Source: Bacteroidaceae bacterium (GTDB lineage: Bacteria; Bacteroidota; Bacteroidia; Bacteroidales; Bacteroidaceae). Taken from it: 64,000 nucleotides of DNA. The stretch's first letter is position 1. Each line of letters opens with the position of its first letter. Shown piece after piece: positions 23,991-33,429 of this stretch. The notes beneath the pieces were generated by a model. That model saw only the letters and a program-made list of their open reading frames with translations. It was not told where the DNA came from and ran no database searches. Location of the stretch: NCBI GenBank assembly GCA_024699495.1, contig JAILPK010000066.1, positions 1 through 64,000 of the forward strand, given 5' to 3'. The translations under genes and the position numbers were made by a program.

Positions 23991-26900
23991 TTATAGTTTG
24001 GAGAGAAATTCTATCTCAACGATTCGAAGTTCGTTTTTGGTGTCTGCTCCGTTGGCAGCCTTGAACAGGTCGAGTTCCCCGGCGGCGGGTTCGACGACTT
24101 CCACAATGCCACCGAAGGCATCTTCGTCTTTCCCGGATCCCTTGAGGCGAATGGTTATCTCATTAGTTTTCACTTTGCGGGTGGGGGAGAGATGGATGTA
24201 TCCGAGGCTGCGTTGTGTTTCGCCGCTCCAGATGAGTTCTTTGCCGGCGAATATCTCAAGAGGATAACTGCGCAGTCGCCATCCAGTCAGTTTTATGCAG
24301 ATGTCATCAACGACTGTCTTTCTTGCCAGTTTGTATGTAATCCATGCGGTGGATAGTCGCCCGTCGTTCTTCCACTCAGACAGTTCGTTGTCATCATAGC
24401 TGCGGTTGGCATGTTCGCTGTCGAAGCCTGAGCGTGAGGAGATTATCTCTATGCCACGTGCCCGCTCTATGAAAGAAGGAGTGGAGGGAGTCTCTCCCCG
24501 TGAGAGATGTCCTCTTAAGGTTAAAGAGGGCTGATGGCGTTCTACATTCAAAGAATGGCTTTTCACACATAACTCCGCAGGCTGAACTCCATGGGCTTTG
24601 GCTTTGAGATGTATGTCGCCGGCTTTGGTCGTGGTGCGCACGAGAACGCGGTTTACTCCACATTCCACGGGCAGTGAGCGGGCTCCGACCCAGTTGTCTG
24701 AAATATTCTTTGTGGCAGCTGCATCGAGGAGTCCGTCTGGGCGGTTCTCGTCCGGACGCTGCATCTCTCTGTTGTTTCGGGTGGCGATTCCGCCAATCCA
24801 TTCCCCTTCGCCGGAGAGTTCGAACTCAATCAGACGGTCATCCACAGGGCAGCGCTTACCATCGGAGTCCAGGACCTCCACCTCGAAGAGCACCATGTCA
24901 GCTCCGTCGGCTTTTGTGCCTTCAGGGTTTTCGATGGCGGTGAGACGAAGGTGGTGGGGGAGACCGGCTGTAAGCAGTCGGTGGCGGCTGCCGTCATCTC
25001 CGACAGCCTCAAGGGTTCCAGGCTCAAAATGAATGTTGTCAAATGTATAGAGATAGCGGTAAGTCTGCCTGCCTCTGCCCAGTGAGCGCCCATTCAGAAA
25101 TAGCTCTACGGAATTGGCGGTAGAAACTACATACACGGGTTTTATGGTGGAATCGGGATAGTTCCAATGTCCGACTATATGTGTGCGTGCCTCTTCGGGT
25201 TCCACCCATCCGCTCCACATCACCTGATGGGCGAAGAAGGCGTCTTTGGGAAGGCGCATGGCGTCAACGACACCGCTGGTGCGGTAATTGGACTCGCCGC
25301 GATGGTGAGTGTTGGTGTCAGAGAACACAATCTTCACGCCACCGGAAGAAATGCGGGTGCCTGTGCCTGGGCGCTCCAGCCAATAGTCATACCAGCGGCG
25401 CACCATCTCCACGGCGAACTGATCCATGTTATGATTATATTCAAAAGCGGGCTTGCCTCTGTAGAGAGGGCCCTCACCCTCTTTGTGGAAAGGGAAGCTC
25501 CACTGGTCCCAATATTTGCGGAGACCCTCGTCACGGCAATATTCCATGGCCCACATCGGATGCTTGTGGGATTTGTTTATGTAAAGCATCTCCCCGCCAT
25601 ATTCAGACTCGTTGATGTCAAGCATCTCTCTGCTGCCCACGGCTCGCCCGCCATGAGGGTCATACTCGTCGCGGATTGCTTTCATCTCAAGAATATGTTT
25701 GCGGCTGATGCTCTCGTTGCCGCTCTCATAGAAAAGGATTGAGGGGTTGTTGCGGTTGTAGATTATGGCATCGCGCATTAGGGCGGTGCGCTGCTGCCAG
25801 CGTGCCCCCTCGACATCCTTTTCAGCATCCCCGGCAGGCATCGCCTGAGGTAGTCCGACGCGGTCACACGACTCGATATCCTGTTTCCACGGGGTCACAT
25901 GCATCCATCTGACCATGTTGGCACCCGATTCCACCATCAGACTGTTGGAGTAATCACTGAGCCAGGCGGGAACGGAGAGGCCCACACCGGGCCACTCGTT
26001 GGAAGTGCGCTGGGCATAGCCGTGCACCATCATCACGCGGTCGTTAAGCCATATCTTGCCTTCGGCGAAGCGGGTCTTGCGGAAGCCAGTGCGGGTAACG
26101 ATCCTGTCTGTCGGTGTGGAATGTTCGGGCACGAGGGCTGTCTCCACGCTATAGAGATATCCATAGCCCCAGGACCAGAAATGGAGACCGGAGACACTCT
26201 GCTGGGCGCTGACCGAACGGGTCTCACCGGGCTGAAGCGTGGTGCGCGGGCCTGAGAATGCAGCTACCTCCTTGCCTTCTGCATCGCGAACTGTTACGAG
26301 GAAAGTGAAGGAGTGTGCTTTCGAGTCCTCGTTCCTCACCTGACTCTCAGCGTGAATCACAGCCTTGCGTTTGGCTATGTCGTAGTCTGTGGCATAGATG
26401 TAGCAGCCGGTGGTTCCGAGGTTGGAATAGAGCGGCAGAGTCTGATACAGACGGCCTGTCACGTGTAGCCAAACATTCTTCGGGATGCCCCCGTAGTTGG
26501 CATTGAAGTTCCGGTCATTCCACTGATATCGGCTGTTGAACTCCCGCGAACGGTATGTCCAGCTGTTGTCGCATCGCACGGCCAGAACGTTCTCCCCCGC
26601 TTGGATGTATGGTGTGAGGTCGAAACCGCATGCCATGACTCCGTTCTCGCTGAATCCCAGATGCTGCCCGTTGAGATAGAAGTCAGCTCCCTGTCTCACT
26701 CCCTCAAACTCAATAAATATCTTGGAGTCAGCCACCGGCTGGTCGAAAGTGAAGGTTTTCCGGTACCAGACCACGGTATCAGTAAGATTGACTATGTCCC
26801 TGCGGAATGCCTCGTCGCCGTTGAAGGCATAAGGCAGCGTCACCGCCTTCCACCCGGAATCATCGAATCCGGCATTGACGGCTTCTCTGCAGTCGCCTAT

Positions 26901-27011
26901 ATGGAGTCGCCATCCGCTGTTGAAGTTCAGTCTCATACGTTCGGCAGCGTCAGCCGAAAGGGTTATGCCTATTGCCGTGAGGACAAAGATGGCAAGTGAT
27001 CGCATAGTCAT
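23991..27011 (-). CDS. Exported GH2 family glycosidase (beta-galactosidase type)
   Basis: A 1006-residue exported glycoside hydrolase. After a signal peptide (about 1-22) come a sugar-binding jelly roll (NFNSGWRLHIGD...WYRKTFTF), an immunoglobulin-like domain and the TIM barrel. Glu433 in FYESGNES is the predicted acid/base and Glu490 in MWAMEYC the predicted nucleophile. Further beta-sandwich domains follow (about 640-800), and a C-terminal module (about 850-985) looks like a discoidin/F5-8 fold. GH2 covers beta-galactosidase, glucuronidase and related activities; here removal of galactose from rhamnogalacturonan side chains is a reasonable guess. No GKKV tail is present. It starts 53 bases after the PL11 gene on the same strand, so the two probably share a transcript. 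Confidence 0.88.
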   Translation of the reverse strand: MTMRSLAIFVLTAIGITLSADAAERMRLNFNSGWRLHIGDCREAVNAGFDDSGWKAVTLPYAFNGDEAFRRDIVNLTDTVVWYRKTFTFDQPVADSKIFIEFEGVRQGADFYLNGQHLGFSENGVMACGFDLTPYIQAGENVLAVRCDNSWTYRSREFNSRYQWNDRNFNANYGGIPKNVWLHVTGRLYQTLPLYSNLGTTGCYIYATDYDIAKRKAVIHAESQVRNEDSKAHSFTFLVTVRDAEGKEVAAFSGPRTTLQPGETRSVSAQQSVSGLHFWSWGYGYLYSVETALVPEHSTPTDRIVTRTGFRKTRFAEGKIWLNDRVMMVHGYAQRTSNEWPGVGLSVPAWLSDYSNSLMVESGANMVRWMHVTPWKQDIESCDRVGLPQAMPAGDAEKDVEGARWQQRTALMRDAIIYNRNNPSILFYESGNESISRKHILEMKAIRDEYDPHGGRAVGSREMLDINESEYGGEMLYINKSHKHPMWAMEYCRDEGLRKYWDQWSFPFHKEGEGPLYRGKPAFEYNHNMDQFAVEMVRRWYDYWLERPGTGTRISSGGVKIVFSDTNTHHRGESNYRTSGVVDAMRLPKDAFFAHQVMWSGWVEPEEARTHIVGHWNYPDSTIKPVYVVSTANSVELFLNGRSLGRGRQTYRYLYTFDNIHFEPGTLEAVGDDGSRHRLLTAGLPHHLRLTAIENPEGTKADGADMVLFEVEVLDSDGKRCPVDDRLIEFELSGEGEWIGGIATRNNREMQRPDENRPDGLLDAAATKNISDNWVGARSLPVECGVNRVLVRTTTKAGDIHLKAKAHGVQPAELCVKSHSLNVERHQPSLTLRGHLSRGETPSTPSFIERARGIEIISSRSGFDSEHANRSYDDNELSEWKNDGRLSTAWITYKLARKTVVDDICIKLTGWRLRSYPLEIFAGKELIWSGETQRSLGYIHLSPTRKVKTNEITIRLKGSGKDEDAFGGIVEVVEPAAGELDLFKAANGADTKNELRIVEIEFLSKL

Positions 27012-27064
27012 AGTTAGTGATATTTGATTATGGAATTCTGACTGCGGATATGAGAACCGCTGTA

Positions 27065-30000
27065 TTATTTCACGAAGTATTTTTTGCCGTTTTTAATATA
27101 GACGCCTCTGCTCTGCGGTTGTGAGCCGAGATGTCTGCCGTCAACGGAGAACCATGTCTCTGAGGGCTCGTCGGCAGCGACTCCTCCTATTCCTGTCGGG
27201 TCGGCAATGATGCGGATGATTCCGTCTGATGCAAGCGAACTATAGTCCCAAATATAGCCTTCGAGGGGAACGGCAGGCTCGAATGTCGGCGTTCCCGTAA
27301 GACTCACGCCTGTGGCATCAGGGAATATCTCCAGCTCGGTGTCCGCCTTCCAGCTGCCCGAGAGGCGTTCCATGAGGAATTTGGGATTGGCGAGGGTTAC
27401 TCTGCCGCTTACCTTCAGTGTCTTAATCGTTTTTGTGCCACTCCCTATGACTTGAATGGCGCCACCTTTCTTCACAGTGAGACTGCCCACAGTGCCAGTT
27501 CCGGCTACGGCGCCTGCGAAGACCACAACCTTGCCGGAGCTGTTTCCGGATAGGGTAAGCGTTCCGTTGCCGTATTTATTTAATGTGGCAGCGCCTCCGA
27601 TGATACCTGCGAAGGTGGTGTTGGTGCCTAGATAGCCTACGTTCCAGATGCTGGTGTTGATCTGAGCGTCGGAAGCCGCGCTGGAGAGAGCACCTATTCG
27701 GTGGGTGTAGCTGGCCTCGTTTCCGCTGCCGGCCTTCACGCCCACGGCATAGACGCCGGCACCGAGTTCCAATGTGGCCTTTTGCATGTTTATGGCAGCA
27801 GCCATGCGGAACTGGCCGCCTGTGGGGTTCAGGACACCCTCGAAATCGCTGAGGTCAGTGAAGAAGTCACCGCGCACATAGGGGAAGCTGATTTTCACTG
27901 TGCCCTGCCCGATCCAGCTGCCTTGCACGGCGCACCGCTGCCCGGCATTTACTGTGAGGGTCTTTCCCTCAGCTATGTTGATGACATTGGCGAGAGTGGG
28001 TACGGCGCCTGTGCTGTTATTGTTGAATATGTTTATAGAGGCATTGCCCGTCACGTCGATGGTGGAGCCTGCTCTGCCGAAGGTAGTGTTCCACACACCC
28101 ATGGCCAGTGTGCCTCCGTTCAGCTCTGTGGATTTCCATGTGTTGTTGCCTGCGTAAGTGATGTTGAGTTGTCCGTCCCCTTTCTTCACCAGACGGCCGT
28201 TGCCCTGAATCACGCCTTTCAGTGCCGTTACTCCGCTGGCGATCTGAATTGTTGCGGTGTCATTGAGCAGAAGACCCCGGTTGGTGGCGGTGTTGCTGTT
28301 GTTGACAATCAGCGTGGCTTTGCCTATCTGCCAGTTGGTTGGTGAGGTGCCGGCTGCGCCAATACTGCTGGGCAGACCGCCGTCGCTGAGTTCAGTGACA
28401 GTCACTTTGCCGCTGTTGATGATGGTCTTACCTGTATAATCACTCTTCACGGCCTTAAGCAACACATGTCCCTGCCCGTTCATGACTATGTCTCCAGTGC
28501 CGGTGAAACCGCCGTCGCCGCTGACGGTTATGGCTTTGGTGTCATTCTCGAAGACTACGCCGCCTACAGGCATCAGTTCGGTGGTCTGAAGGGTGGCCTT
28601 CACGGCATCGTCACCGATTATGATTGAGTCGCCGGCCACAAATTCCACAGGTTCGCCGTTAAGCAGGAAATTCGACGTCTGATAGTCCCACAGGGTGCTC
28701 TCGGCCCCGCTCCATCGGACGCCCTGGGCTGCGTTGCGCTGTTCGTTGATTACGAGCCATATAGCCTGATCTTCGTTGACAATAGTGTATGACAGGCCCT
28801 GCAGTCCGCGTACCTGCAGCCGGGTGAGGCTGCCTGTGAACTCCCCTGTATATTCCACCAGTTTGTAGCAGGCGGGCTGTGGCTTATCCACATCCGGCAC
28901 TATGGTGAAGACTACCTGCCCCGTCTGGCCAAGAGTGAGGTCGCCTTCCACCTTCACCAAATCTGATTCCGCGCTGCTGTTTCTGATGTCACACTCCACA
29001 AAGAGGCGCTTGTTAATGCTTAGTCCCTGGCGGAAGGTGATGGTGCCTACGCCATGGTCGGAGGTGCCCGGCATCAGCCGGCAGCCCTCGTAGTTCAGAG
29101 CCCCCTCGATATCCAAATTACCGGCCACAACGGCATTTCCGGCCAGGGTGCCCCTTGCGCGCAGGCTCACGTTGCCCTGAATGGTGTTGTTTACCTCCAG
29201 AATACCTTCTGTGATGAAGGTGCCGCCGGTGTGGTTGAGCGGTGTGTTAATGACAAAACGCCCCTGCTGTCCTTTCCATATCTGCATCTGCCCGGCCATA
29301 TTGCCGCTCCCGTTGACCGTGATGGTTTGTCCGCTTACGGGCATGGCATATATTATTGAAGGCGAGAAGTCGCTGCTGATATTAAACTCTGCACCTTGGT
29401 ATGTAAGGTCGAAAAGAACGCTTTTGCCGTCAGCATAGCTGGCTGCAGATGAGCGGTCGAAGGTCACATAGCTGTTGTTGTCCTGAGCCACGAGGTCCGT
29501 CACCATACATGGAGGCAACTGCGGGCGCGGCATATCGAATCCGAGGTAGAAACCGGGGTTCGGGCTCTGGTAATAGCCTTTGGTGGAGCAGTCTCCACGA
29601 TAGTGAGGGTCTTGCTGCAGACAATAGATGAGGTCTGTATCAGATGTATAATCGGTGGTGACGCCGGTGATTCCTACCGTCACCCCGTTTTCGTTGTGAA
29701 GCAGAATCAGTTCTTCGCGCCAGTCGCCGATGATATCTCCCCAGAAGGCAGCCCGCTTGGCATAAACAGTGACGTAACGGTAGCCGCTGATTTTCGCGAA
29801 CTCCACTTCGCGCCCCTTGAAGAAATCCTGAATATAGACGTTGTGGTGACTGTCGCTTGTCTGCACCACTTCGCGGTCGAGCTCATTGTCCCACCATACG
29901 CCTTCGCACGGATATTGACTGTCGTAGCCGGAAATCAGATTGCCTTGGGCATCATAGACCTTGCCCATAGTTGACCACATCTCCCATCCGAGATGGTCTC

Positions 30001-31369
30001 TGTCTATATCAATACATTCCCCGCGGCCTACGTCACCTACCTCTGACAGATACCACTTCTTTATAAATTCGCCCGTGCGCGCGTCATAAAGCACCTGACC
30101 GAGCATGTCGGGAGCATACTGCTGGATAGCGAAGGTCTCCAGTCCGGGGCGTTCCGGATCGATGTCACTTGTGCGGAAGCGGTCGCCGTGGGCTATTCCG
30201 GTATTGAAGAGAGTCTTGCCAGTATGGTCCATGGTGTAGCCGCCCACAATCATCTCATCGCACCCGTCGCCATCTACATCGCCGATGCGTATCTGGTGGA
30301 AAGCGGGACCGCCCGTGGGCTCATTGAAGAGCTCTTTCAGCGCTCCGGCCTTGCCGCTGCTGAAGTCGTATGCAACTCCGAGATTGTAATAGTGATGGTC
30401 TCCTCCCGAGCCGCGCATATGCCACTCCATGACTACCGCGGGGTGGATTCCGTCGAACCAGAATACCCCCATGTGCCCCACATGTTTGTCATACTCGTCG
30501 CCCATCAGCGAGGAGCGGTTGGTGCGGTTGTAATGTTGGTTGTAGCTCTGCTCTATGCTAGCCTTCTCGCTGCCGGTAAGTCCGTCGATTACAGAGATAT
30601 AGCGGGGCGCATTGCGGGAGCTCTGTGTCTCATAGTCGATAATCCCGTCGCCGTCGGTGTCACCTGTTGAATGTCCGTTGACATAGAGGCCGAAGGTCTT
30701 TGTGGCAGAATCCCAAAACTGGGTGCCGTCAGACGATTGGATGATGACATCTCCCTTCCCGTCGCAGTCCATGTCGGCAACAGTGATCATATCGTCCTGG
30801 CCGGCACAGGAGAGTTCGTTGGGCCCGAGTTTTACGGTCCACAGATGTTCGCCCGTGCGCAGATACCCCTCTACATAGCAGTCCAGCGTGTTGGAATTGG
30901 ATTTGCGGTTGACGACATAATCCATCTCGCCGTCGCCGTCGAGGTCTATGGGCCACACATACGCCGTGTTGAAGTTGGCAGAAGCGAGAGGTGAGCCTCC
31001 TTGCTCAAAATTGATATCCACAAAGATATTGCGCATGTCATAGCTTTTCACAACGAAGGGCACGCTCTGGCTGAGCTCATCCCCTTCGCCGCTGACAAGA
31101 CTTACTGTCACCTGTGCGCCTGCAGACACCTTTGCCGAGGTGGTTTTCCAATAGGTATGTGAGGTGTTTGCCGCTTTTGTCCCGTTGACGTAAACGTTGT
31201 AAGTGGCATTTTCGGGATCTTGTGCCAGGCGGCGCCAGGTTACTGTCACATTGCTGCCGTTGCTGACAGCTACTACTCCGCGGCCCAAAGTCTGCTGGAT
31301 ACGTTGTGCAGATACAGTTAATGTGAGTAGCATTACCCAAGCCGCTAAGAAAAGTCTTGTCCGATTCAT
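27065..31369 (-). CDS. Exported PL11 rhamnogalacturonan lyase with autotransporter-type repeats
   Basis: A 1434-residue exported enzyme. The signal peptide MNRTRLFLAAWVMLLTLTVSAQ is followed by a PL11 domain (about 22-620) with the expected eight-bladed propeller and Asp-rich calcium loops (DLDGDGEMDY, DMDCDGKGDV, DTDGDGIIDY, DVDGDGCDEM) and GDIIGDWREELIL. PL11 enzymes cleave the rhamnogalacturonan I backbone by beta-elimination. The second half carries autotransporter-type beta-strand repeats (ITVSGDGGFTGTGDIVMNG, KTIINSGKVTVTEL) and ends FSVDGRHL...GVYIKNGKKYFVK. A start at 31525 would overlap the sensor gene by 43 bases and lie above the promoter-like box, so 31369 is preferred. Its unsaturated products are the substrate class of the GH105 domain encoded at 4465. 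Confidence 0.9.
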   Translation of the reverse strand: MNRTRLFLAAWVMLLTLTVSAQRIQQTLGRGVVAVSNGSNVTVTWRRLAQDPENATYNVYVNGTKAANTSHTYWKTTSAKVSAGAQVTVSLVSGEGDELSQSVPFVVKSYDMRNIFVDINFEQGGSPLASANFNTAYVWPIDLDGDGEMDYVVNRKSNSNTLDCYVEGYLRTGEHLWTVKLGPNELSCAGQDDMITVADMDCDGKGDVIIQSSDGTQFWDSATKTFGLYVNGHSTGDTDGDGIIDYETQSSRNAPRYISVIDGLTGSEKASIEQSYNQHYNRTNRSSLMGDEYDKHVGHMGVFWFDGIHPAVVMEWHMRGSGGDHHYYNLGVAYDFSSGKAGALKELFNEPTGGPAFHQIRIGDVDGDGCDEMIVGGYTMDHTGKTLFNTGIAHGDRFRTSDIDPERPGLETFAIQQYAPDMLGQVLYDARTGEFIKKWYLSEVGDVGRGECIDIDRDHLGWEMWSTMGKVYDAQGNLISGYDSQYPCEGVWWDNELDREVVQTSDSHHNVYIQDFFKGREVEFAKISGYRYVTVYAKRAAFWGDIIGDWREELILLHNENGVTVGITGVTTDYTSDTDLIYCLQQDPHYRGDCSTKGYYQSPNPGFYLGFDMPRPQLPPCMVTDLVAQDNNSYVTFDRSSAASYADGKSVLFDLTYQGAEFNISSDFSPSIIYAMPVSGQTITVNGSGNMAGQMQIWKGQQGRFVINTPLNHTGGTFITEGILEVNNTIQGNVSLRARGTLAGNAVVAGNLDIEGALNYEGCRLMPGTSDHGVGTITFRQGLSINKRLFVECDIRNSSAESDLVKVEGDLTLGQTGQVVFTIVPDVDKPQPACYKLVEYTGEFTGSLTRLQVRGLQGLSYTIVNEDQAIWLVINEQRNAAQGVRWSGAESTLWDYQTSNFLLNGEPVEFVAGDSIIIGDDAVKATLQTTELMPVGGVVFENDTKAITVSGDGGFTGTGDIVMNGQGHVLLKAVKSDYTGKTIINSGKVTVTELSDGGLPSSIGAAGTSPTNWQIGKATLIVNNSNTATNRGLLLNDTATIQIASGVTALKGVIQGNGRLVKKGDGQLNITYAGNNTWKSTELNGGTLAMGVWNTTFGRAGSTIDVTGNASINIFNNNSTGAVPTLANVINIAEGKTLTVNAGQRCAVQGSWIGQGTVKISFPYVRGDFFTDLSDFEGVLNPTGGQFRMAAAINMQKATLELGAGVYAVGVKAGSGNEASYTHRIGALSSAASDAQINTSIWNVGYLGTNTTFAGIIGGAATLNKYGNGTLTLSGNSSGKVVVFAGAVAGTGTVGSLTVKKGGAIQVIGSGTKTIKTLKVSGRVTLANPKFLMERLSGSWKADTELEIFPDATGVSLTGTPTFEPAVPLEGYIWDYSSLASDGIIRIIADPTGIGGVAADEPSETWFSVDGRHLGSQPQSRGVYIKNGKKYFVK

Positions 31370-31404
31370 ATAAAAGTCAGTTAAAGGATTAGAATTTCCG
31401 GCTG

Positions 31405-31412
31405 CAAAGGTC
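31405..31412 (-). promoter_or_regulatory. Possible -7 box of the PL11-GH2 operon
   Basis: The minus strand reads GACCTTTG, one base from TAnnTTTG in the first two positions, 36 bases before the preferred PL11 start. It lies in the 113-base gap after the sensor gene. Confidence 0.35.
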
Positions 31413-31482
31413 GGAATCTTCAGGCTAAAACTCTTAAAATATCGTCGCAGATAATAGCAGAATCGTTGCAAAGTGCCCTTTT

Positions 31483-33387
31483 TCAATAGTCTTTGGGCAG
31501 CACACCGTATTTTTTCTTGAAGCATTTTGTGAAATAGCTGGCATAGGAAAAACCGACCATGTCAGATATTTCATTTACGGTGTGGGATGTCGTACGGAGC
31601 AGTTCGGCGGCTCGCTCGAGGCGCTGGTTGCGGATGAAATCCGTTGGGGTGAGGCCGGTGATGGCGCGCATCTTGCGATGCAGATTGGCCCGGCTCATGC
31701 ATAAATCGCTTGCCAGCGCGTCAACAGAATATTCAGAATTGACCATATTTGCCAATACTGCGGCTGCCGCCTTGTCAAGAAATTCCCTGTCGGCCACGGA
31801 TATTTCAGTCCACTCTGCTGCCGTTGCTGCCGTTGCCTCTGCTTGAGTGGGTTGTGGCAGTTCCTGTCTGCGTCTCTTTCTTCTGAAGAAGATGAGGCAT
31901 ACGGCTCCTGCAAGTGCTGCAACCACCGCTGCCCACAGCCATATACTGGCATACCAGGCAGTGGGGCTCTTGATGGTAAGAAGAGTGGCCGGCTCGCTCC
32001 AACGTCCGTAGCGGTCGGTGGCACGCACCTGTAAGGAGTGGGTGCCGCCTCTTAGACTGGCAAATTTTGCCACCGCCTCTCCCATCGGCATCACAGTCCA
32101 GCGGCCGTTGTCAAGACTATATGCAAACTGCACCTGCGAAGCATGTTCGAAGTCGAGTGTTGAGAGGAATATTTCCAGTATGCCAGTTCCGTCAGGCAGT
32201 GAAAGGGTGCGCTGTCCGAATCCCAGCGGCTTCTTCTCCCCGTCAGTTGCATAGGCGGTTACTATCGGTCTGACATCGGCGGCGGCGGAGTCGGCAGAGA
32301 GCACCATAGTGCGCAGGTTTAGATTACTCACACCCGCCATGCCATCGGAAAGCAGCAGAGCGGAGTCACCAAGCAGGCGGAGGTGGTGGAATTGAGTGCA
32401 GTCACATACGGCTGTGAGTTGTCCGTCCTTCCACGCGCAAATCCCCCGGGCCTTACTCAGCAGGTAGAGAGTATGGCGTTTTGCGGAATAATCCATGCTG
32501 CGCACCTTGTCCAGATCTGTTTGCAGGAGTTTTACCTGTTTCCCGTCATAGACGAAGAGTGAGTGGTATGAGCCTATGTAAATCTGTTCTCTGTCTGAGC
32601 CGTCGAGGCCCGCCGGAATTTTTGCCCATGAGATAGCGACGCTTTCCTTGCGCGGAGCCAGAAGGGCCATTACGGAGTCCAGGTGCCCCTTCATCTCCTC
32701 TTCTGTAGCCGTAGGGGAGGGGCTGGGGTCAAAAAATGCCACGGACAGCGACGTGGGTTCAGGCTGACGCTTTCCGCGGCCTTCCTTCACACATATTACG
32801 CCGCCGTTCCAAAGTTCTGCATAGAGATTTCCTAAAGAGTCGAAACGCATGTGGCTGATGCTCCGGTTCTTTCCCTCCCATGTGGTCTCGAAGCGCTCAG
32901 TCAGCTCTGCCTCTGATGACAAGTGAAGCAGCTGGTTGCGATATGACAGCCACACGCTGCCGTCGGCGGCTGTCAGCATGCAGCTTATGCGTTTGTCGGC
33001 CAGTTCGTTTGTCCCGTCAGCCGCTCTGACTTCCACGGGCGTAAGCTGATAGTCGCGTTTACGCAGGATATAAGCACCCTCTTTTGTGCCAAACCATATC
33101 TCAGCTTTGGTCTTCAGCTCTGTAATGCACAGCACGTCATTGCTGTTCAGCAGATGAGGGTTCTGGCGGTCACTGCGGAATGTCTCGGTATCATAGCCGT
33201 CGAACCGGCACAGACCCGTATCTTTGCCTCCATACCACAGATAACCCTCCGCATCCTGCGTGCTGCAAGTGATATCCGCGCTATTCAGTCCGGCCGCTTG
33301 CGCCGCTTCCACCTGTGCCTGCGCCCCACCGGCATGCATAATCAACCCAGCAAGGCAGAGAACTGCAGTTCTTAGGGATCTCTTCAT
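31483..33387 (-). CDS. Second membrane-spanning one-component sensor with AraC domain
   Basis: A 634-residue regulator built like the protein at 12234: signal peptide (about 1-24), degenerate propeller blades (EGYLWYGGKDTGLCRFDGY, AEIWFGTKEGAYI, GSVWLSYRNQLLHL), a Y_Y_Y domain (VQFAYSLDNGRWTVM...GGTHSLQVRATD), one membrane helix (WYASIWLWAAVVAALAGAVCLIFF), an Ala/Glu-rich linker and an AraC/HTH_18 domain (SRANLHRKMRAITGLTPTDFIRNQRLERAAELL). There is no kinase or receiver. The propeller set is shorter than the usual 14 blades of hybrid sensors. It lies directly upstream of the PL11-GH2 genes on the same strand, so rhamnogalacturonan fragments are the expected signal; this is inferred from position only. 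Confidence 0.85.
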   Translation of the reverse strand: MKRSLRTAVLCLAGLIMHAGGAQAQVEAAQAAGLNSADITCSTQDAEGYLWYGGKDTGLCRFDGYDTETFRSDRQNPHLLNSNDVLCITELKTKAEIWFGTKEGAYILRKRDYQLTPVEVRAADGTNELADKRISCMLTAADGSVWLSYRNQLLHLSSEAELTERFETTWEGKNRSISHMRFDSLGNLYAELWNGGVICVKEGRGKRQPEPTSLSVAFFDPSPSPTATEEEMKGHLDSVMALLAPRKESVAISWAKIPAGLDGSDREQIYIGSYHSLFVYDGKQVKLLQTDLDKVRSMDYSAKRHTLYLLSKARGICAWKDGQLTAVCDCTQFHHLRLLGDSALLLSDGMAGVSNLNLRTMVLSADSAAADVRPIVTAYATDGEKKPLGFGQRTLSLPDGTGILEIFLSTLDFEHASQVQFAYSLDNGRWTVMPMGEAVAKFASLRGGTHSLQVRATDRYGRWSEPATLLTIKSPTAWYASIWLWAAVVAALAGAVCLIFFRRKRRRQELPQPTQAEATAATAAEWTEISVADREFLDKAAAAVLANMVNSEYSVDALASDLCMSRANLHRKMRAITGLTPTDFIRNQRLERAAELLRTTSHTVNEISDMVGFSYASYFTKCFKKKYGVLPKDY

Positions 33388-33429
33388 GATAGAATAGGTG
33401 TTTGCGGATACGGTGAGACAAATAGGATA

